DNA of 64,000 nt from Macrobrachium rosenbergii (GCF_040412425.1 NC_089763.1:58821915-58885914); one strand, 5' to 3'; positions 27,020-37,823 are shown, numbered from the stretch's first letter. Notes: generated by a model not told the origin, from the letters alone. Numbers and translations: made by a program.

Positions 27020-28377
27020 CACACCGGTGTTTTGAAATTAGAGCGTCCCCCTCCACAGAACAAATGGAAAGTTATGAAGTTTTCTGCTAAAGCTTATCTC
27101 CAAGTATATTATTTAAAGTTTCTATTAAGCTATTTTTTATTTTACATTTCTTGTATTTTCAGACTGAGTGGCGAAGTTAGATACCGCCATGGATAACAAC
27201 TTGGAGGAAATCAGAAGGATTGACTGAATCCAGGCTATAACCTTCAGAGAGGCCAGGGATGCTGGTGCATCCTTCATTTCATGTTCCTGGATAGCTAAAT
27301 ACATTAAAAGAGATGAATCCTTTGTTAAAAGATATTGGAACAAAAATCCATGTGACTGTCATCGTGAAAAGAGTGAGAATCTTGGAAGGCCTGAAGTCCT
27401 TTCTCAGGAGTCAAAAGACATCATAGCTGAGGCAGTGGGTAGACCAAGAAAGTCTTTATGTAAGTTGGCGCTTGAACTAGAAACATAAACGGGAAAGAAG
27501 AGAAGTTATAGTGCTGTATATCATGAGTTGAAAAAATCTGGTGTCAAGCCATTTCATGTTATCAGCAAGCCCAACATCACTCAGCAACAGCGAGAAGACA
27601 GTGCATGGTTTTGTGGTTCATTTCTTAAAGATTGGGATGAAGCTGACTTTCTCCATGTTGCCGCATCGGATGAATTCTTCATTTACACAGCCAAATCATA
27701 AAAACGACATCATTTGGGATGGAAAGTTGGATGATATCAGCAATGATGTGCGCTATCGCCAAGTTGTGAAATTCCTGAATGTTTGGGAAATTTTCTCTGT
27801 TTCACAGCCTAATGGTTAATGTGGATCATCAAAGAAAAAGGACAGTCATGGAATGGTGAATACTTCAGAGAAACTATGCTTACTGCTGGAGTATTTCCTT
27901 TCCTCAAAGATCCTGAAAGTGTGTTATCTGTTGAAGAAGTCACATTTTTGCATGATAAGGCACCATGTTTCAAGGCTCTTTAGACACAGGAGCTGCTTCG
28001 AAACAGTGGTATCGATTTCTTCTCATCAAGTGAATTTCCAGGTAGCTCCCCTGACCTTAGTGTGTGAAAACATTGGTAGCATCTTAAAGGATCGTGTTGA
28101 AGTGTGCACAGTGAACTATGATGGTATACCAAGCCTCGATGACCTGGGAAGGGAGGTGACCAAAGTGCTCAGGGAAATGGAGTTTGAGTCTCAGCTTTTT
28201 TGCTATTTGCTGAAATCATACCCCTCAAGAATGCAGGCTGATGAAGGCCACACAAAATATTAAATACTCAGAGAGAAACTTAAATAAATACCTGTTCTGA
28301 ATTACTTTTGTTTTTGTCCATATCAATTTTAGTTTATGCTGTAGAGGGTGGGCCTCTAATTTCAGAAACATCCTGTA
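27020..28377 (+). mobile_element. Tc1-like transposon flanked on both sides by (AT)n
   Basis: The ends are inverted repeats of about 35-40 bp. The left end (27022-27058) reads CACCGGTGTTTTGAAATTAG and then a C-rich CCCTCCACAG. The right end (28340-28375, reverse complement) reads CAGGATGTTTCTGAAATTAG and then CCCACCCTCTACAG. Both ends touch TATA, and AT arrays extend outward on each side. The element is about 1.36 kb with one transposase frame. Confidence 0.8.
27189..28263 (+). pseudogene. Tc1-like DDE transposase pseudogene
   Basis: The start ATG is at 27189. The N-terminal region carries two HTH-like blocks, one with SWIAKYIKRDESFVKRYW and one with GRPRKSLCKLALELE. The DDE domain shows ASDEFF (about 27665, first D) and EEVTFLHDKAPCFKA (about 27935-27980, second D). 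GSSPDLSVCENIGSILKDRV (about 28042-28101) is the third position, where Tc1 proteins have GNSPDLNPIENLW. In Tc1-type enzymes the Glu of the IEN is catalytic, and a Glu is present here. In-frame stops near 27225, 27487, 27700, 27820 and 27982 and several shifts make it dead. The C-terminus ends at 28263. Confidence 0.8.
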
Positions 28378-28383
28378 TATATG

Positions 28384-28472
<89 letters not shown>

Positions 28473-28490
28473 TATATATATATATATAAT
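28384..28490. repeat. (AT)n array, ~100 bp
   Basis: Pure AT to about 28470, then a CAGTATATAT break. It sits directly right of the Tc1-like element. Confidence 0.97.
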
Positions 28491-28635
28491 TTATTCATAT
28501 ACTTCAGGCTGTTTCTGATCTATAGCGGAAAACACTGCATGAAGACTTAATTCAAATAAAACTTTGTCATTGCCCAAAAACTTCAGTTTGCCTCTGTCCA
28601 CAGAAACGCTTTCTTTTTGGGTGAATCGGCATATC

Positions 28636-28752
28636 TTCCTAGTAGCCCCTAGTTACGAAAATAAAGTTGTATGGCAGTTCCCTTCTGCTTGTACTTCCTG
28701 GTAGCCCCAAGTTACGAAAATGAAAAAGTTTGGCAGTTCCCTTCTGCTATTG
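28636..28752. repeat. Two-copy ~58-bp tandem duplication
   Basis: TTCCTAGTAGCCCCTAGTTA ... GGCAGTTCCCTTCTGCT is followed by TTCCTGGTAGCCCCAAGTTA ... GGCAGTTCCCTTCTGCT. The copies start near 28636 and 28694. No coding sense. Confidence 0.8.
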
Positions 28753-29093
28753 CTTATGCCATGCTTACCTATTCTCTGGATAAGAATAGTTGAATGAAGG
28801 AATCGGGGATTTTGGTCTCATTGCCAGTCTTACTTTGTTTAATAATGTAATTAGTGGTTATGTTACTTGATGAGCGAAATAGGCTTCTCACCACTGCAAC
28901 CAGGGCACTGTCAATAGGCGCTTAATTTTACCTGTGTTAATTCATTTTGTTTTCCACTAATGATTTGTTGCTGCTCGAAAGTAAATGGGGTTCAAATTTA
29001 AACTCCGGGATTAGAAACTGCATATTTTACAGACTGCCATGTGCCTTCCTCTATTATTCTATTGCCAATATTCCCATACAACTCTCTCATTTG

Positions 29094-29513
29094 CATATTT
29101 ATTTTGCGATGTACGTCACTGTTTTCTTTGACCTTGAGAAGGCTTATGTTACAACATGGTGAGATGGCATTCTGAGCGTTCCTTATGAATGTAACCTGAG
29201 AGGCAATTTGCCTCTTTCTATCAAGGGTTTTTTAAAGAATAGGTTATTTCAGGTTCAGGATGGAGTAACAATGTCAAATATATTCAATCAAGAAGAAGGA
29301 GTGTCACAAGGAAGTGTTGAGTGTATCCTTGTTTGCTCCTGAATGCTCAGTAATGATAGCAATTAAACATTGTGTAAATTTTCAAAGTATAATCAACAAC
29401 GAACATCAAGCTTGGGAAATAAATCGATCAGTGAAATTATGTCAAAAACTTGAACATTTAAAAATAATCCAAGGATAAAGTTTTTGAAAAATTGTAATTT
29501 AACAAAAAAAATA

Positions 29514-29605
<92 letters not shown>

Positions 29606-29700
29606 AAAATCCTTCGGGCCAGCCCTGCGAGAGCTGATAATAAGCTCAGTGGTCTTGCAAAAATATTTGATAATAATAATAATACTTTTATCAGAATAAT
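29094..29700 (+). mobile_element. LINE copy D: short RT block joined to LINE 3' tail
   Basis: The plus strand encodes VFFDLEKAYVTTW (about 29120-29160), ECNLRGNLPLS, KGFLKNRLFQVQDGVTMSNI and NQEEGVSQGSV (to about 29320). These match LINE copy E at 62.5 kb and 63.9 kb. At about 29333 the sequence switches to GCTCCTGAATGCTCAG and the 3' UTR of the copy A/C family. It ends with the shared hairpin tail (CCTTCGGGCCAGCCCTGCG, 29611-29629) and a short TAA run. An (AT)n array has grown inside the 3' UTR. The copy is either internally deleted or a chimera of two families. Confidence 0.7.
29518..29601. repeat. (AT)n array inside a LINE 3' UTR
   Basis: About 80 bp of AT between AATAATGTGT and AAAAAAAAATCCTTCGGG. 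In copy C the same place holds only AAAAATATAAATAAAAAC, so the array expanded from an A/T-rich seed. Confidence 0.95.
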
Positions 29701-29709
29701 TGCAAACAG

Positions 29710-30902
29710 AAAAACAAATGGCTAAAGCTTTGATGGGGTATTAAACCTACTTGCAAAGAAATCAAATGGCAAATTTCTTTTTATGCTCAGGAACAGAAAT
29801 GAAAAATAGCCGTGAAAGTGATCCAGGGGCGATTTTGGATTTGGCTTCGTGAAGGCCTAAATTTGTGACCCAGATTGGGTTATCGTCCTCCTTAGAACAG
29901 GAAGGATTTTGCCTTTCAAAGAAGAAGATCAGTGACTAAGATAATACTTGCAGAATGTTAGAAAGGGTGTCTTGTGGCAGAGAACAAATTAGTTGAATAC
30001 AGGAGGCGAATTCCTCTTGATTCGCTCCTTTTGAGGGAGATGTTGATGATAGCATAATCAAAATACTTCTCCTTAAAGAAAAGGATTCCGCAGACAATTC
30101 CTAGCTTGGATATTTTTAGCTTGTTTTTGCGTCATCTGCGATATTATTGATAACTCACGTAATTCATGCATTTGTGATTTTAATTAAAACGGCTATAAGA
30201 AACATGCTGCCAAAGAAATTTAGAACCATTGAAGATGATGTATCAAAGTGACAGCTAGAAAACTCGAATGTTTGCTCCCATCTCTATTTATCTTGCAGTC
30301 TCCTTGTTTCTTTATATGGCACTGTGTTGTTCTATTCAAGAATAAAGATTAGAATATTTTGGAGAGAAAAGTCTTGTTTGTGAAACCGGTGGGGAATCGT
30401 TGAAGAAAAACTCAGGACATTGAAGAAAAACTCAGGACAGTTTATGACAAATATTTCTAAAGAAGAAGCTAATAAGGATTTCTCAAGAGAACATCAATTT
30501 ATTAGATAGATGAAGTGGAGCAGCACAATTTGTCCAAGGTATGGAAGAACGTGAGACGTTCGAAAATTAATGGAAGTGAAAAGGAATAAAGCTGTTATAA
30601 CGCCAAGCGAGATGAAAAGTTAAGAAACAGCTGAGAGGGATGGGCGAGGACGAATCCCTGGGAGGGAGATAAATCCTTCATGCAGAGTGGAGATTAACGG
30701 TTGAGGGTGTAGGTCACACAAAGCGAGAGGAAGAGGTAGGGCATGATCACGGCCTCTTTCCTTGGGCCCAGGTCTGTGATATATCCGGTTATGATGCCTT
30801 CCTGACTTAGGCGGTCTTTTCCTTTTAGCCCCTTGAGGGAAGATCTCTCAACTACATAATTTTGCTCTAGCGGTCAATATGCATTCTACCTGTGAAAGCA
30901 AA

Positions 30903-30971
<69 letters not shown>

Positions 30972-31700
30972 GCTTTTGTTCATGGACCAGATGAGTTAGC
31001 AGGGGACTTTCCCTCTCAACACTTCTTGTTCATTCCATTCTGATACAAAACTGTCATTTTCGTCATTCTCCGAAGATTGCAGTATCCCCAAACAATTTTT
31101 CCCCCATTTAAGGTGAGTTGGGGTCATCTCGCACAGAGCATTGCAGGAGGAAATAGTTGCGTACCATTTCGGATGGAAGAGGTTATATTTGTATTCCTTA
31201 CATATATGCAACCTCGTCGTCAGCAAGTCACCCCATCATTGTTTTTGTCCTCATCGTTCTTTCAAGTAATATTTTCATTACGTAGCAGTCCTTAATAGTA
31301 ATATCGTTGTCATCGCCCTTTCCCTTTATGGCTGCAAAAGATTGAACATTGTTAAATGTATTTGTCGTTCATCTTTATGACTTGACATCTTGGCTGTAAA
31401 TCTTGTCTCCAAATTATTCTGAGTGTTCGGTAAGTGTTCTAGCAAGATTACTCAGGTTTTGAAGAAAAATATAGATCGAAGGTTCCCTCTAGCAATTCAA
31501 GAGTTTCAGTCGTAGATTGCAGAAGGCCGCTCGGTCCTTAAGTCATCGTTCAAAGTCTTCTAACTTAATTGTAGACTTTTCGCGGCAAAGGGAGATGAAA
31601 AAGGGGAAATGAAAATGGAAATACTTAAAAAATAGAGTAGAAAAAATTATCCAGCAAACTGGAACAAACATAGAGTCGACTTGATACCTATTGAACATAG
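29710..31700. other. No recognisable gene; (CT)n tract
   Basis: A ~62-bp (CT)n lies at 30907-30968. TTGAAGAAAAACTCAGGACA is duplicated in tandem at 30401-30439. No family motif in any frame. Confidence 0.5.
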
Positions 31701-31929
31701 GACCTAGGGTTTCAGAGCATCCCCATTTGTGATAACGAGCCTATGGCTTGAGAAAATTTCTTTTTGAGAAAGGACATGCCTAATTTTTGCAAGTATTATT
31801 TAGTACCTAAGTTCAATAGTACTGGTACTTATCAAAGTAAAAGTGTGTTTCCTATGCCAGAACCATCAAAATCGCAGGTAAGGGTTTTGAACACAATAGT
31901 AACATTAACTTATGACGTCATGAGGCTCC

Positions 31930-31981
31930 ACCCACAGTGAAGAGAAGTTTATATATGGGGAAAACGTCTCTTCACTGTGGC
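31930..31981. repeat. Perfect 14-bp hairpin inside the deleted transposon
   Basis: CCACAGTGAAGAGA (31931-31944) pairs exactly with TCTCTTCACTGTGG (31967-31980) across a 22-nt loop. It lies just inside the left TIR, after TGACGTCATGAGGCTC. Confidence 0.85.
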
Positions 31982-32105
31982 TCTGCCCACTTGCCGATGA
32001 CATATTCACTAATTAATATTAGCACCCATCCTAGGCTTTAGCGATATTAATGATGACGAGCAGGATTTGTCATCGTTCCCTTGATTGCATTATCATTCTC
32101 AATAA

Positions 32106-32106
<1 letters not shown>

Positions 32107-32175
<69 letters not shown>
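32107..32175. repeat. (ATT)n microsatellite, ~68 bp
   Basis: About 22 ATT units, nested inside the deleted long-TIR transposon. Confidence 0.97.
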
Positions 32176-32178
<3 letters not shown>

Positions 32179-32829
32179 TTTGTAGAGGTTTCACCGCAAC
32201 TTTCACAGCTATTGTTGGGACTAAGTTGTTAGCTTGGAATTCTTCCATTTTCTTGATATTCGTATTGTTTCTACTTTGCAAATAATTCAGTGTATGTAAT
32301 TCATCCACATAATGAACCAGTCTATAGGTCATTTGTTAGATCTACATCGATTCAGGGCGGGAATACAAAATAAAAAAAAAAATCCTTTTTGTTTTACCTC
32401 AGGTTTCGACACTATAGCCTTATATTTGCAGCAAGTCAGGAGCGGTCACTAGAAGTAGAATTCAAATGAAAAGCAATGATACCTCATTTCCCCCAATTGT
32501 TAGAGGTGTAAAGGTCAACGCCATTGTTTTATTTTAGTTAATATAACCCATTGCTATTTTGTTTTTGTTTTTGTGTTTGTTTATATCATACAGCATCCTA
32601 AACAGCGCTCATATACTCGCTGCAAATAAAAGGTAATGGCAGGAGTCAAGATTTTGAGGTGCAAGCTATTATTCACCTACCTAATATGAATCAAATGTAA
32701 CACGATTTATATTGATATGCATGGAAAAGAAAATATATTGAAATCAGTTTGATTGAGGAACATAGTTATAATCATTGTTTTAATAAATATGTTTTAGATG
32801 TACAGATAAAACATCTAATACTATAAATA

Positions 32830-33005
32830 ATTTATTTACAAAATGTCTTCATCATCACTCTCGAGGAAGAGGTCATCATCCCCGTCCTCATCGTCACTAG
32901 CGATGTCAGTGATGACTGGATCCACGCTCTCATGGATATTGTCCAACTTCCAGTACTCCTCCTCAAAATGACGGGATTGTCTAACAGCTCCTGCCCACAC
33001 TTTTG
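32830..33005 (-). pseudogene. Transposase C-terminal fragment (acidic tail)
   Basis: On the minus strand the fragment reads SRHFEEEYWKLDNIHESVDP and then an Asp/Glu-rich tail containing DDEDGDDD and LFLESDDED. The large copy has the same order at 43809-43960 (FEEEFWTLDNIHESVEP, then DDEDEDED). Only this last ~60 residues of the gene survive. Confidence 0.75.
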
Positions 33006-33357
33006 AGGTGGCCAAGTAATGATTACCCGCTATAGAAATAATTACGTATTCACCGCCTACCTGGTGGATGGGCGGAGCCTCGTGACGTCATATGTTTACG
33101 TCACAAGTTTTTTAGGATGCTTGTCTGTGATTTTCTTGGTTCCAGCATCAGCGACTTTATTTTATTCTATAAATATCAAGACTATTGAACTTAGGTACTA
33201 AATAAAACGTGCAAAAATTAGGGAGGGTTATGAAATATACACTTGCCAACTTTCACCTTTATCCGATGCTTTGATAAATAGGTGTTGCCGAAAAACCGTG
33301 TTTCATCAGCTCTGAATCCCCTAGTAGATTTATATAGATATAGATATAAAGTATATC

Positions 33358-33602
33358 TTAGTTTAACCAGACCACTTAGCTGATTAACAGCTCTCCTAGG
33401 GCTGGCCCGAAGGATTAGATTTATTTTACGTGGCTAAGAACCAACTGGTTACTTAGCAACGGGACCTACAGCTTATTGTGGAATCCAAACCACATTATGG
33501 TGAGAAATGCATTTCTATCACCAGCAATAAATTCCTCTAATTCTTCATTGCCAGTCGGAGACTCGAACGCTGAGCCAACAGCGTGCTAGCCGAGAGCTCT
33601 AC
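33358..33602 (-). mobile_element. tRNA-derived SINE sharing the LINE 3' tail
   Basis: The minus strand begins with GGTGGGTAGAGCTC (A-box-like), then GCGTTCGAGTCTCCGACTGG (B box). A ~120-bp body follows, with GGTGATAGAAATGCATTTCTC and TTAGCCACGTAAAATAAAT. It ends with CCTTCGGGCCAGCCCTAGGA, GAGCTGTTAATCAGCT, then GTGGTCTGGTTAAACTAA. That end is the LINE tail found at 8.7, 29.6 and 53.6 kb. A second copy is at 55634-55876. Length of about 245 bp is normal for a SINE. Confidence 0.85.
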
Positions 33603-33630
33603 CCACCACTCTGATGAAGAACTGATACAG

Positions 33631-33634
<4 letters not shown>

Positions 33635-33708
<74 letters not shown>
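33635..33708. repeat. (AT)n array, ~73 bp
   Basis: Pure AT followed by CAGTATGTGTGTGTG. Confidence 0.97.
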
Positions 33709-33710
<2 letters not shown>

Positions 33711-34060
33711 TATGTGTGTGTGTGTATGTATGGTTCTAGGTACTTTGAGCCACAGTTAACTGCTACTTTGTTCAGTTCGCAGTCGGTTAATGACTCCCGG
33801 AAAAAAATAGGCTTAAAATTTTCGCACGATTTCAAATAAACTAAAACTAGTATTTATGGCACTTAGAATATTTTCTAATATGCCATTCATAATATTTTCC
33901 AGTATGCTGTTCAGGATGGTTGACTTTCCCGTTATTATGATAATATCAATAAAATGTACTCTTTATATATTTATTAACAATTAAAAGTAATGAATAGTAC
34001 ATGTGAAATTTAATAAAAAAAAATCGAACCGCAGAACGGTATTTTTCAAACATTCGTTCA

Positions 34061-34195
34061 AGGGCAGCCGATCGAGACTACAGGTCTACCCCAAAAGCCA
34101 AATCAAAAGTCCTTCAAAAGAAGGCATCGTGCTTACCCCATACAAAAATGGGAAAAAAGCACGTTAAAAGAAGAAGAAGAAGAAGAAGAAGAAGT
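34061..34195 (+). mobile_element. 5'-truncated SINE with (GAA)n tail
   Basis: Matches the last ~120 bp of the SINE at 35155-35632: GGCAGCCGATCGAGACTACA, then CCTTCAAAAGAAGGCATCGT, CCCCATACAAAAATGGGAAA and AGCACGTTAAAAGAAGAAG. The (GAA)n end is its 3' tail. Confidence 0.8.
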
Positions 34196-35040
34196 TCAAG
34201 TCCTTGTGCTTCCTTTTAACTGGTATTTCGTGGCCTCTTTCAAACTGAACTTTCATTTAGTTGGGCAAGGCGCTCTTATTTTTTCAAGCTGGAAATAAGC
34301 TTCCAGCTATTGGGATGAACACCAGAAACAGAACTTTGAAGTGAATTATGTTACCCTTTCTGATTGTTATTGGTGTGAGGAAGATTTGCAGAGCTCTCTC
34401 TCATACATTCCATATGTAAATAGGGAACAAGGTTACTATTGGCCGTCGGCGATTACCTCTACCTCTTTTGCAAACAGTATAGAATGCTTCTTAGTACGAA
34501 ACCAATTCTTGAGGGAGGTCCTCGTCATCGTCTGCAAGTTCGTCGAAACCATCCATCACATCATCCGTCGCAAGCAGTGCAAGGCAGGGGTGGGGGCGTG
34601 GGTTGGGGGGGGACGCCGAACTTTTACACTAGATTCATTATCTCTATGATATCTTTCTGTACAATGATTGCGGAGGCAGTTCATATGTAATCTAAGTATT
34701 CTACGAGTTTCTTCCACAGTTGCTCTGAATGGTACGAGACATAGTTGTAAAAAAGTCCTTTATACCACCAGAAGCCCGGATGCAACTACCAAATGTTACT
34801 GATATACTTCAATTTAAAAAAAAATAATATGTAAACTAAGCCTTCAACTTATTAAACAATCAAATTATGTAATTTCCACTTCCTAGATAGGATAATTGCC
34901 CCAGGCTATTTTAAAAATATATGCTTCCTAATTAAGCTGTTTGTTTATTTTGGGTGTCAAATTACCGGGTGTTAAAGAAACCGGATCTCAATTTACTGGG
35001 AATGACACTACTGGAATCCAAAAACCAGGAGGCTACACCA
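34196..35040. other. No recognisable feature
   Basis: Unremarkable AT-rich sequence with a G-rich stretch at 34585-34615 (GGGGTGGGGGCGTGGGTTGG). No family match. Confidence 0.5.
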
Positions 35041-35043
35041 CCA

Positions 35044-35636
<593 letters not shown>

Positions 35637-35695
<59 letters not shown>
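35637..35695. repeat. (AT)n loop between inverted SINE copies
   Basis: About 59 bp of AT separates two head-to-head 3' halves of the same SINE. Confidence 0.95.
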
Positions 35696-35697
<2 letters not shown>

Positions 35698-35905
35698 TCT
35701 TATTCTTCTTCTTCTTTTAACGTGCTTTTTTCCCATTTTTTGTATGGGGTAAGCACGATGCCTTCTTTTGAAGGACTTTTGATTTGGCTTTGAAAATAGA
35801 CCGTAGTCTCGATCGGTTGCCCTGCCTGACATCGCTTAGACCCCAGTAGCGTATGGTACATGTATCATACCAGACCCAACGCCCTTACTCCCAGCAGCGA
35901 GAAGT
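35696..35905 (-). mobile_element. Inverted, 5'-truncated copy of the same SINE
   Basis: Reverse complement of 35427-35632 with scattered differences: tail CTTCTTCTTCTTTTAACGTG, then CCCATTTTTTGTATGGGGTA, GATCGGTTGCCCTGCCTGAC and CTCCCAGCAGCGAG. Confidence 0.85.
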
Positions 35906-35907
35906 TG

Positions 35908-35908
<1 letters not shown>

Positions 35909-35995
<87 letters not shown>
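35909..35995. repeat. (AT)n array, ~85 bp
   Basis: Pure AT following the inverted SINE. Confidence 0.97.
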
Positions 35996-35997
<2 letters not shown>

Positions 35998-36254
35998 TTA
36001 CATGCTTTTATTTAACTTGACTTCTGCGTCTGTCTGTCTGTCGGTTGTCAAATCTAGTAACTCAATTTTCGACCTGTTTCCTTCGTCCTATATACTTGAA
36101 GTTTTGCTTGATTACCCACTCCTGGTGACATTACAGCATTACATGATCAGTAGGTCAGCAGTGACCTCTAGTGACCCTACAGTGACCTCTCCCAGTACCT
36201 TAGGATTTGTATGAAACTTCGGATTTTTCACAAATTTGACTCGGTAGAATCTAT

Positions 36255-37405
36255 CTTCTATATAACCCTCCCCTTCCCCTTCCCCCCTCCCCAGCATAGA
36301 TTAAGTGTTAATTCAGCTGCGTCCTCGCTTCCCCTTCCCTCTTCCCTCCCCGTACCCTTCCCTCTTTCATTCACTTCCCCCACTCATCCCCCTCCTCTTC
36401 CCCTTCCCCTCCCAAAGCAAACGATCAAGTGTTAATTTAGCTGTGTCCTCCTTCTATCTCCCTCTTCCATCTCGCTCCCCTCCCCTTCCCCCTTCCGATG
36501 CATACGATCAAGTTTTAATTTAGCTGTGTCCTTCCCCTCCCCTTCTCTCTTCCATTCCCCCCCTCCCCCTTCCGAAGCACACGATCAAGTGTTAATTTAG
36601 CTGTGTCCTCCAGCTTCCCTTCCCTCTTCCTCCCTTCCCCCTCCGGGTTCCGGAGCATGCGATCATATGTTAATTTAGCTGTGTCCTCCTACTCCCCTTC
36701 CTTCTTCCATCCCCTCCCCTCCACCTCCCCTTCCCCTTCCGGAGCACACAGTCAAGTGTTAATTTAGCTGTGTCCTCCCTTCCCCTTCCCTCTTCCACCC
36801 CCATCCACTTCCCCTCCCCTCCCCTCCCCTCCCCATCCCCTGTCTTTCCTCTTCCCCTCCCCTGTCTTTCCCCTTTCCCCTCTCCTCCCTCTCTTTCCCC
36901 TTTCCCCTCCTCCCCTCTCTTTCCCCTTCACCTCCCCTCTCTTTCCCCTTTCCCCCTCTTCCCCTCTCCCCTCCCTCCCCTTCCAGAACACACGATCAAC
37001 TGTTAATTTAGCTGTGACCTTCCCCTCCTCCCTCCCCTTCCCTCTTCCATCCCCCTCCACTTCTCCCTCTCCCTTTCCCCTTCCCATCCCCTCCCTTCTC
37101 CCTCCCCTTTCCCTTCCCTATCCCTTCCTCTTCCAACCCTCCCCTCCTCTTTCCCTTCCACCCCTTCCCATTTTCCGACCCTTCCCTTCCCCCTCCCCTC
37201 TCGTCCTTTCTCCTCACCTTCCATCTTCCCTCCCTCTCACCTTCCCCTTCCCTCCTCTTCCCTCTTCCATCCCCTCTTCCCCTCCCCCTTCCTTTCCCCT
37301 CCTCTCCCCTTTCATTTCCCCTTCCCTCACCTTCCTACTCCCCCTCAACTTCCCTCTTCCCTCCCTTCACCTTCTTCCTCCTTCTCCCTTCCCTCACCCT
37401 CCCCC
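36255..37405 (+). repeat. Polypyrimidine satellite with a conserved ~30-bp spacer
   Basis: Variable CCCTTCC-type tracts (roughly 45 to 210 bp each) alternate with a conserved string ATCAAGTGTTAATTTAGCTG followed by TGTCCTCC. It occurs at about 36293, 36418, 36501, 36578, 36654, 36746 and 36989; after 37020 the tract is almost pure C/T. On the opposite strand this is G/A-rich with many GGGG and GGGAGGGG runs. The long open frames here (Pro/Ser/Leu- or Gly/Arg/Glu-rich) follow from composition and are not genes. Confidence 0.9.
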
Positions 37406-37540
37406 GTAAACGGATACCAGTTTCGTTAACTACAATCATGAATCGGTTATATTTTCTGCCAAAACTAAATAGTACAACATAAAGAAATATAAAATAATTT
37501 TATAAACATGCTTTTATTAAAATGCACTAAAAAGTAAAAA

Positions 37541-37740
37541 ATAATTTTTGAGACACCAGGATTTTCTTACAATTAATCATGTCTTCAAAAATAAAAGCGT
37601 GGGCCCCAAACATGGAAGGAAATGCTACAAGAAAAGAAATAGATTTTGTTATTTCTTGTAGCAATCCTTCCATGTTTGGGGCTCACGCTTTAATTTTTTT
37701 AAAGATGATTAATTGTAAGAAAATCCTTGTGTGTCTTAAA

Positions 37741-37744
<4 letters not shown>
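37541..37744. mobile_element. Palindromic hairpin element (MITE-like), ~100-bp arms
   Basis: The left arm (37541-37640) and right arm (about 37649-37744) are near-perfect reverse complements. Shared blocks are GGATTTTCTTACAATTAATC, GCCCCAAACATGGAAGGA and GCTACAAGAAA. The central loop is only a few bases. The outer edge is A/T-rich and runs into (AT)n. Confidence 0.9.

Positions 37745-37823
<79 letters not shown>
37744..37823. repeat. (AT)n array, ~78 bp
   Basis: Pure AT lying between the hairpin element and a tRNA-derived repeat. Confidence 0.97.

Larger units (their letters stand above)
31704..33324. mobile_element. Internally deleted long-TIR transposon (same family as 42.75-46.1 kb)
   Basis: The ends form an inverted repeat of about 230-240 bp. 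The outer tip is CTAGGG.TTTCAGAGC on the left and CTAGGGGATTCAGAGC on the right, reverse complemented. Inside, TAGTACCTAAGTTCAATAGT is shared exactly (left about 31810-31829), followed by TGACGTCA and GAGGCTCCRCCCA. The right end is followed by TA. Between the TIRs lies a minus-strand fragment matching the acidic C-terminus of the transposase of the larger copy. The rest of the gene is gone. This is a non-autonomous derivative. Confidence 0.8.

Noticed and set aside
36764..37409. Gly/Arg/Glu-rich and Pro/Ser/Leu-rich frames of about 70-130 codons
   Set aside because: They lie wholly inside the polypyrimidine satellite; all frames are open because the strand lacks A and G on one side.
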